Shown one piece after another: positions 5,594-9,545 of a stretch of 9,545 bases of DNA. Position numbers and translations under genes: made by a program. Numbering within the stretch: the stretch's first letter is position 1; each line of letters starts with the position of its first letter. Origin of the DNA: Acidimicrobiales bacterium (GTDB lineage Bacteria > Actinomycetota > Acidimicrobiia > Acidimicrobiales > Poriferisodaliceae); NCBI GenBank assembly GCA_020631315.1, contig JAHDHM010000048.1, positions 5,208-14,752 on the forward strand, read 5' to 3'. The notes under the pieces are model-generated. The model had not been told where the DNA came from and did no database searches. It worked only from the letters and a program-made list of their open reading frames with translations.

Positions 5594-6231
5594 CGCACCA
5601 TCATGGCGTCGAGATCGAGGTCGTCGAGTCTGGCGAAGACGCGCTTGGTGATCTGGCGCACGTTGTTCGGCGTCGTCTGGAACCAGTCGGCCACCGAGGT
5701 CGAGGCGTGTTCGTCGCCCTGGAGCTGCTGCATCCGGTAGGTCAGCGCGATCTCGACGTGTCGGCCGGAGGCGCCGGCCAGACGGTCGACGATCTCTTGG
5801 AGCTCCGGATGTTCCGACGACATCGCGACGAGGCGTCCGAAGTGCTCGACGTCGTCGTCGATCGAAGCGACGTCGAGCACTCGGGAACCCTCGCCGGCGA
5901 GATCGTCGCCGTCGAATCCGAGATCGATCGCCGGGGCGACCAGCAGGTCGATCGTGACCTGACGGAGGCGGGCCTTCGCGTAGGTCCAGGGAAGTGAACC
6001 GGTGGGCTTCCAGCTGCGCGACACGTCGGCGATCGCCATGGCGAACTCGGCGACCAGCGAGTTGACGTCGCCGTCGGTCACCACCGTCGAGCTCACCTGG
6101 CGAGCGTGAAACCGCGCTGCGGCTTCGAGCTCGGGTCGGAACTCGACCATCAGCGTGACGATCATCGCGTCGTCACCTTCGGCCATCGCCGCCATGAGAT
6201 CGGCGAGCCGGGCTCGTCGTTCTCGTTCCAT
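5590..6231 (-). CDS. ECF-like sigma-70 family protein, paralogue 2
   Basis: A 213-residue protein related to the gene at 4649-5302. Region 2-like part, about residues 7-100: LADLMAAMAEGDDAMIVTLMVEF, then SWKPTGSLPWTYAKARLRQVTIDLL. Acidic linker, about 105-130. Region 4-like part, about 142-200: ELQEIVDRLAGASGRHVEIALTYRMQQLQGD, then SVADWFQTTPNNVRQITKRVFARL. The pair shares AMAEGD/RMAEGD, GSLPW, AK.R, MQQ.QGD and NVRQI, which sets them apart from ordinary ECF factors and suggests an old duplication or a dedicated subfamily. ATG 6231 is chosen because AAGGGA (6240-6245) lies 8 nt upstream; the open frame runs on to 6333, but that part is not sigma-like. It is first in an operon with the XRE-like gene (GTGA overlap). 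A direct-repeat element lies 50-90 bp upstream. Confidence 0.78.
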   Translation of the reverse strand: MERERRARLADLMAAMAEGDDAMIVTLMVEFRPELEAAARFHARQVSSTVVTDGDVNSLVAEFAMAIADVSRSWKPTGSLPWTYAKARLRQVTIDLLVAPAIDLGFDGDDLAGEGSRVLDVASIDDDVEHFGRLVAMSSEHPELQEIVDRLAGASGRHVEIALTYRMQQLQGDEHASTSVADWFQTTPNNVRQITKRVFARLDDLDLDAMMVR

Positions 6232-6282
6232 CGTGGGTTTCCCTTCTCGTCGGGAGGCGAACCGTCCGCCTCGAGCAGGCAA

Positions 6283-6320
6283 CACACTGACAGGGGGGTG
6301 TGACAGTGACGGGGTGTGTG
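6283..6320 (-). promoter_or_regulatory. Direct-repeat candidate operator upstream of sigma paralogue 2
   Basis: On the plus strand TGACAGGGGGGTGTG (6288-6302) is followed by TGACGGGGTGTGTG (6307-6320), two copies of TGAC(AGG)GGGGTGTG spaced 16-19 bp apart. CACTG (6285-6289) and CAGTG (6304-6308) flank the first copy as inverted arms, and CACAC at 6283 mirrors GTGTG at 6316. The array ends 52 bp before the ATG at 6231 in a 105-bp gap, a fitting place for tandem regulator binding. It is unrelated to the GGGGA-N4-TCCCC element. Confidence 0.45.
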
Positions 6321-6336
6321 CCGCGATGGTCATGGC

Positions 6337-7092
6337 TCAGCCGATCTTCTCGAGCGTGCCGCCGTTGAAGGTCAACGCGTAGTCGGAGGCCTGGACGACG
6401 ATGATCACCGAACCCTCGTTGAGGTCGTTGTCGATGATGTCGAGCGTGGCGTCGAGGCGGGCGGCGTAGGCCATGCCGTCGGTGGCGTTGACCCGGTAGG
6501 TGCCGGGGGCGACGTCGGGGCCGACGAGGTAGGTGCCGCCCTCGAACCCGCCGAGGATCGGGTCGAGCGAGGGGACCTCCGCCACGGCGATCGCCTCGCC
6601 GCTGAACTCGATGAAGGCGTCGCCGTCCTGGATGACGACGAGGCCGAGGCCATCGCTGATCAGGTCGTTGTCGATGATGTCGCCGGACGCGTCGAGTCGG
6701 GCCCAGTAGCCGGCGACCCGATAGGCGCCGGGGGCGACCTCTGCGCCGACGAGGTAGGTGCCGGGGTCGATGACCGGCAGCGTCGTGGTGGTCGGTGCCG
6801 CGGTCGTGGTGGTGGCGACGGTCGTGGTGGTGGCGACGGTCGTGGTCGGCGCTGCTGTGGTGGTCGCAGCCGTGGTGGTGGGCGCCGCGGTGGTGGGCGC
6901 CTCTGGGGCAGTGTCTGCCGATTCGGCCGCAGCGATCGTTTCGGCAGACGACTCTGTGGTAGCGGTGACCGCATCGGCCATCGGTGCAGCATCGTCCTCG
7001 GCCCCGCTCGACGCGATGCCGGCGACCACGAGCAGAGCGACCACGATCGTGACCACCTTCCGGGGAGTGGAACTCCAGAGCAGCTTGCGCAT
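6337..7092 (-). CDS. Signal-anchored protein with Thr-rich stalk and two GTYxVG repeats
   Basis: A 251-residue exported protein. Residues 11-27 form a hydrophobic segment after MRKLLWSSTPRK: an uncleaved signal anchor or a signal peptide ending near SSG. Residues about 30-106 are Ala/Thr/Glu then Thr/Val/Ala-rich, a flexible stalk likely to cross the envelope. Two related domains follow, about 111-165 and 186-246. Each begins GTYLVG.(E/D)VAPG.YRV, continues with YWARLDAS or YAARLDAT and (G/L)DIIDND, and ends in (I/V)VIQ or VVQ...(F/Y)...F.G. This repeat is common in actinobacterial secreted proteins of unknown function; often a Cys precedes W-x-R-L, but none is present here. ATG 7092 is chosen because GAGAGG (7100-7105) lies 7 nt upstream. 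No role can be assigned beyond an extracytoplasmic, perhaps ligand-binding, module. Confidence 0.85.
   Translation of the reverse strand: MRKLLWSSTPRKVVTIVVALLVVAGIASSGAEDDAAPMADAVTATTESSAETIAAAESADTAPEAPTTAAPTTTAATTTAAPTTTVATTTTVATTTTAAPTTTTLPVIDPGTYLVGAEVAPGAYRVAGYWARLDASGDIIDNDLISDGLGLVVIQDGDAFIEFSGEAIAVAEVPSLDPILGGFEGGTYLVGPDVAPGTYRVNATDGMAYAARLDATLDIIDNDLNEGSVIIVVQASDYALTFNGGTLEKIG
6803..6846 (-). repeat. 18-bp tandem repeat in the Thr-rich stalk
   Basis: The unit GTCGTGGTGGTGGCGACG is present twice exactly (6803-6820, 6821-6838), then 8 bp of a third copy. On the minus strand it encodes the VATTTT-type stalk. An in-frame 18-bp unit can expand or shrink by slippage without frameshift, so stalk length may vary between strains. 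Confidence 0.85.
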
Positions 7093-7303
7093 GTGACGAC
7101 CTCTCGTTCGTTGTTCGAGGTGGTCGTACACACGGCCCGTGACAGGCCGGGGTTCGGTGGCTGACGGTCAGCCCGTGTAGGCCGTGCGCTCTCCTGGCCC
7201 GAGAGGGGCCATCGGAGATGTGTGCTACTACTGCTCGCCCATGACGCGAGCGAACTGCTCCCAGCCATGGCCCTCAGACTGCCTTGCGCGAAGCAGCGAC
7301 GCC
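7093..7303. promoter_or_regulatory. Noncoding gap with a 15-bp palindrome; promoter region of the GTY-repeat gene
   Basis: This 211-bp gap lies between two minus-strand genes and shows no convincing ORF. It should contain the promoter of the GTY-repeat gene and the end of the transcript from 7304 upward. It holds a perfect inverted repeat, GGCTGAC-G-GTCAGCC (7159-7173), about 67 bp before the ATG. No T-run follows it on the minus strand, so an operator is as likely as a terminator. The 7174-7303 part shows no structure I can name. Confidence 0.4.
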
Positions 7304-7975
7304 TCAGTCCGACGAGTCACCGGGCATCAGATGCGGGGCTCTAACTCGTAGCAATGCTCGTGCTCGCCTCGCTGTCGCCTTCTCCGCGTGGATGTCGATG
7401 GTCGCGAGCCGCTCGAAGTGGTCGAGGGCCCAATCGAGCCAATCGAGGATGACGTGGGCACGCTCAGCTCTGGTGGCCGCTGTCGGTTCGGACATCTCGT
7501 AGATCTCGCCCTGGAAGCTTCCGCCCCAGAAGTGGAACCAGCGGTCACGTCCCCCAGCTGTCAGTCGGCTCACGAGCAGGTCCGTGACGTCGTTCTCGGT
7601 TCCGGTGATGTGTGTCCGGAAACGCAAACCACACCGCCGCCATCCGAGCTCCCAACCTTCGTCGGGCAGCGGCAGCCGGTCGTCGAGGAGTTCGTCGATC
7701 TGGGCGGCCGCCGCGGCGTCGAGCTCGTCCATCGGAGCGTCGTTCGGCAGGCGATCGAAATCGAACGCCATCACTGCGTCGTGATCGTCGAGCCAGTCGT
7801 TCACGAGTGGCTCGTGCCCGACGGCACCTCGCCGGCGCAGCTCTCTCAAGGCTGCCATCACGCAGCGGTGCTGGAGCTGCCGGGCGCTGTGCTCCTGTTC
7901 GAATCCGAGTGCTGCTGCGCTCTTGGCCACAGCAATGGCCGCCTGGCGATGGGCATGCTCGGCGGATCGGTCCAT
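7304..7975 (-). CDS. Hypothetical protein, unrecognised family
   Basis: A 223-residue soluble protein I do not recognise. It has no signal peptide or membrane segment. Residues 1-50 are helical and basic (HAHRQAAIAVAKSAAALGF, then MAALRELRRRGAVGHEP). Residues about 57-105 are very acidic (NDWLDDHDAVMAFDFDRL, then IDELLDDRLPLPDEGWELGW). The middle has strand-like segments (CGLRFRTHITG, DRWFHFWGGSFQGEIYEM) dense in aromatic residues. A helix AHVILDWLDWALDHFERL and a basic tail follow. The start is uncertain: ATG 7975 was chosen over TTG 7987, and neither has a Shine-Dalgarno. It begins 30 nt after the stop of the lipoprotein gene, so co-transcription is likely. The codon pattern and stable composition support a real gene. 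Function is unknown; being next to a secreted nuclease gene does not show a role. Confidence 0.7.
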   Translation of the reverse strand: MDRSAEHAHRQAAIAVAKSAAALGFEQEHSARQLQHRCVMAALRELRRRGAVGHEPLVNDWLDDHDAVMAFDFDRLPNDAPMDELDAAAAAQIDELLDDRLPLPDEGWELGWRRCGLRFRTHITGTENDVTDLLVSRLTAGGRDRWFHFWGGSFQGEIYEMSEPTAATRAERAHVILDWLDWALDHFERLATIDIHAEKATARRARALLRVRAPHLMPGDSSD

Positions 7976-8005
7976 CCGGCGATTCAAGCAGGCAGTGCCG
8001 CTGAG

Positions 8006-8794
8006 CTACGGGACGATCTCGACCGGGGCGGCGGTGGTGCCGTCGGGGCAGCGGTCGAGCAGGTCGTAGAGGGCGTCGCGTTCGCCGTCGTTGTCGTACA
8101 CGGCGAGGCTCCATCGGGTCATGATGCGGACTCGGTCGATGCCGTACTGGCAGGCGAGGTCGTCGTCGGCGGGGGCGTAGTCCTGTGGTGGCTGGGCGCC
8201 CTTGTCGGTGTTGACCTCGATGCGGGCGACGTTGAGCGTCGACGGGTCGCCGATGTCGACGGCGAAGGCTTCGCGTCGTTCGGTGGTCCAGGCGTGGCCA
8301 CCGGCCCAGTGGACTTCGGCGACGGCGACGACGTGTTCGATGGAGTCTTCGTCGGTGCTGAAGCGTTCGCCGGTGTACGGGTCGATCCATTCGCCGTCGA
8401 CCACTCGGCAGCCGGAGCCGTCGAGCTCGTACCACTCGGCGTCGGCGATGAGGACCTCGGTGCGGTCGCTCTGGCAGTCGCCGTCGGAGTCGAGGTCACG
8501 CAGCCGATCGGGTGAGTAGAGGTCGTACTCGTAGCGGGGCCCGTCGACCCAGCCGCGGCTGGGGAGTGCGTCGACCATGTCGTAGAGATCGGAGAGCGTG
8601 AGGAGGACGACGTCGGGCTCGGGGCTGACGTCGTCGGACGCGTCGTCGTCTGACGCCGTCGAATCGGCGGTTGGCTCCGTGGTGGGCGACGTCGTTGCCG
8701 CGGTGTCGTCAGCCATCTCCTCGACGGTCTGGTCTGACGAGCACGCGGCGAGCACGACACAGCCGGCGATGAGAGGAAGAAGCAGTCGGCGCAC
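8006..8794 (-). CDS. Lipoprotein with GmrSD C-terminal-like (DUF1524) HNH nuclease domain
   Basis: A 262-residue exported protein. Residues 1-18 are a lipoprotein signal peptide: MRRLLLPLIAGCVVLAAC with lipobox LAAC, so Cys18 should be lipidated. Residues about 19-62 are a Thr/Asp/Ser-rich linker. Residues about 85-250 match the DUF1524/GmrSD C-terminal HNH domain found alone in many actinobacterial secreted proteins: SDGDCQSDRTEVL, a second Cys (129) before DGEWIDPYTGERF, then IEHVVAVAEVHWAGGHAW with His154 and ERREAFAVD, then IEVNTDKGAQPP with Asn195 and Lys198. The usual Asp before His is Glu here. Predicted function: metal-dependent DNase (or RNase) on the outer face of the membrane; activity is inferred. 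GTG 8794 was chosen over ATG 8824 and GTG 8857 because AGGA (8801-8804) lies 6 nt upstream and it gives a compact signal peptide. Cys pairs suggest extracellular disulfides. Confidence 0.85.
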   Translation of the reverse strand: MRRLLLPLIAGCVVLAACSSDQTVEEMADDTAATTSPTTEPTADSTASDDDASDDVSPEPDVVLLTLSDLYDMVDALPSRGWVDGPRYEYDLYSPDRLRDLDSDGDCQSDRTEVLIADAEWYELDGSGCRVVDGEWIDPYTGERFSTDEDSIEHVVAVAEVHWAGGHAWTTERREAFAVDIGDPSTLNVARIEVNTDKGAQPPQDYAPADDDLACQYGIDRVRIMTRWSLAVYDNDGERDALYDLLDRCPDGTTAAPVEIVP

Positions 8795-8800
8795 GAGGAG

Positions 8801-8804
8801 TCCT
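8801..8804 (-). promoter_or_regulatory. Shine-Dalgarno AGGA that fixes the lipoprotein start
   Basis: AGGA with a 6-nt spacer precedes GTG 8794. The resulting protein starts directly at the twin Arg of the lipoprotein signal peptide, whereas the longer starts add residues such as MEGPESPGLL that do not belong to one. Confidence 0.55.
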
Positions 8805-8871
8805 GGCGATTCGGGGCCTTCCATTCTCACGTGCCGCCGAGATGATGTGGCGACCACGACGAGAACTTCTG

Positions 8872-9435
8872 TCAGGACTCGATCGCCGTCAGGGACGCGA
8901 GCGCGGACACCCCTGCGGGATCGAGTTCGACCTCGTCAGTACCGGGATGATCGACGACCGCTTCGCCGACCCACGACGCGGCGTCGAAGAGCTGCATGGC
9001 CCCGAGCCGGCTCGCGAGCCCTGCGAGAAGGTCGAAGCGAACGAGGCTGGGGGTCTGTTGGGTCAGCAACGACAGCGAGGGCAGCTCGTGAAATCTGTCG
9101 ATGTAGTCGGGGGCGTACCGCTCGGCGGCGTGCCGGAAGTAGCTCATGACCCCCTGCCATCGAGGGTCGTTCGCGTGGTCGGGGGCGCCTCGGCCGAGGG
9201 TCTGCATCAGCACGTCTACCGCGCCGAAGCTGAGGCCGATGCGGGTCAGGTAGTCATCGGACAGCGATGCTCGGTACACCGGCTCGGCCGCCGCGGCGAA
9301 CGATGAGGTCGTCAGGTCGTCGTGCGGACCTGGCGCGATGCCGTGCAGGTCGTGCGCTTCCATCAGCTCACGAGCGTGCATGGCGAGCCGATGGCACGCG
9401 TTGTCGACTGCAGCGATGACCGTGAGAGCAGACAC
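8872..9435 (-). CDS. Hypothetical protein, unrecognised family
   Basis: A 187-residue, mostly helical soluble protein with no signal peptide or membrane segment. I do not recognise it. It opens SALTVIAAVDNACHRLAMHAREL, has His/Asp-rich stretches (MEAHDLHGIAPGPHDDL), a middle RIGLSFGAVDVLMQTLGRG, aromatic helices (MSYFRHAAERYAPDYIDRF) and a long C-terminal helix pair (LLAGLASRLGAMQLFDAASWVGEAV). The scattered His residues do not form a metal-binding motif I can name. The start is GTG 9435, 11 nt after the stop of the gene entering from the right edge. There is no Shine-Dalgarno, so translation may be coupled to that gene, or leaderless: TAGTTT lies 8 nt before the GTG. The next gene (lipoprotein) begins 77 nt downstream. 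Function unknown. Confidence 0.7.
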   Translation of the reverse strand: MSALTVIAAVDNACHRLAMHARELMEAHDLHGIAPGPHDDLTTSSFAAAAEPVYRASLSDDYLTRIGLSFGAVDVLMQTLGRGAPDHANDPRWQGVMSYFRHAAERYAPDYIDRFHELPSLSLLTQQTPSLVRFDLLAGLASRLGAMQLFDAASWVGEAVVDHPGTDEVELDPAGVSALASLTAIES

Positions 9436-9446
9436 GGTTGCCGAAA

Positions 9447-9545
9447 CTATCCGACCCCGCCGGTGAAGCTGGCGGCCACGATCGCCGCGTCGTCGTCGTG
9501 ATCGGTCCCGGCGGCGAGTTCGGTGAGGAGCCGCACGACGTCGGT
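9447..9545 (-). CDS. C-terminal end of a gene entering from the right edge (partial)
   Basis: The minus strand is open from the window edge to TAG at 9447-9449, giving 32 codons: TDVVRLLTELAAG, then a run of Asp (TDHDDDAAIVAASF) and a Gly-rich end. The codon use fits the neighbouring genes. A helix followed by DDDAAIVAA near the C-terminus is reminiscent of SpoIIE/PP2C-type phosphatases, which end in a DD(V/A)xLLV strand, but 32 residues are too few to claim this. The stop lies 11 nt before the next GTG, so the two genes are probably in one operon. Confidence 0.55.
   Translation of the reverse strand, partial: TDVVRLLTELAAGTDHDDDAAIVAASFTGGVG

Noticed and set aside
3061..6231. Calling the sigma/FHA/NYN cluster an anti-phage defence or toxin-antitoxin system
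   Set aside because: No known defence effector besides a generic NYN domain, no toxin-antitoxin arrangement, and no mobile-element or island marker is visible. The sequence supports a regulatory module only.
7981..8009. tRNA-like string on the minus strand (GTAGCTCAGCGG..., then TTGAATC)
   Set aside because: It resembles a D-arm and part of a T-arm, but there is no room for an anticodon arm and no acceptor stem pairs. The TAG is the stop of the lipoprotein gene. At best it is a chance match or a small remnant.
6316..8515. Long plus-strand open frames (6316-7164, 7388-8515)
   Set aside because: Composition is Gly/Val/Asp-rich shadow sequence opposite genes with signal peptides, recognisable domains and good ribosome-binding sites.
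9446..9451. TAGTTT as a -10 box for leaderless transcription of the 8872-9435 gene
   Set aside because: Spacing to the GTG is suitable, but there is no -35 box and the upstream gene ends only 11 nt away, so operon transcription is the simpler view. Not listed as a feature.

Overview
The window is very GC-rich, its genes are dense, and GTG starts and short intergenic gaps are common. Several proteins have Thr/Ala-rich low-complexity stalks, and one carries tandem GTYxVG...APGxYRV repeats. This fits a high-GC actinobacterium. A marine or aquatic Acidimicrobiia (Ilumatobacter-like) origin is a guess from style only; no marker gene is present.

Layout. (1) 1-2498, minus strand: a large secreted repeat protein with a signal peptide, a beta-rich N-terminal domain, a DUF11-like domain and at least five SdrD B/CnaB-like repeats of 98-99 residues. 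An in-frame TGA at 1080-1082 lies inside the first repeat. The frame stays open on both sides of it, out to the window edge. (2) 2595-3056, plus: a GNAT acetyltransferase, divergent from the repeat protein. (3) 3061-6231: a regulatory cluster. It holds a NYN/PIN-like nuclease (minus), an FHA plus helix-turn-helix protein (minus), an ECF-like sigma protein divergent from the FHA gene (plus), then a two-gene minus operon of a small XRE-like protein and a second ECF-like sigma protein paralogous to the first. A near-identical 21-bp element (TTTGGGGA, four variable bases, TCCCCATGG) occurs exactly twice: upstream of the NYN gene, and between the FHA and first sigma genes. It points the same way relative to the NYN and sigma genes. 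(4) 6337-7092, minus: a membrane-anchored or secreted protein with a Thr-rich stalk and two GTY repeats. (5) 7304-9545, minus: a close series of four genes: an unrecognised cytoplasmic protein, a lipoprotein with a GmrSD C-terminal-like (DUF1524) HNH nuclease domain, another unrecognised protein, and the last 32 codons of a gene that enters from the right edge.

The most interesting part is region 3: two paralogous non-canonical sigma-like proteins, a phosphothreonine-reader/HTH fusion and a NYN ribonuclease, at least three of which probably share one operator or promoter element. I infer a local signalling and transcription module with an RNA-processing arm. The sequence shows the domains and the shared element, but not what triggers or is controlled by the module. 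No rRNA, intact tRNA, CRISPR array, transposase or phage gene was seen.
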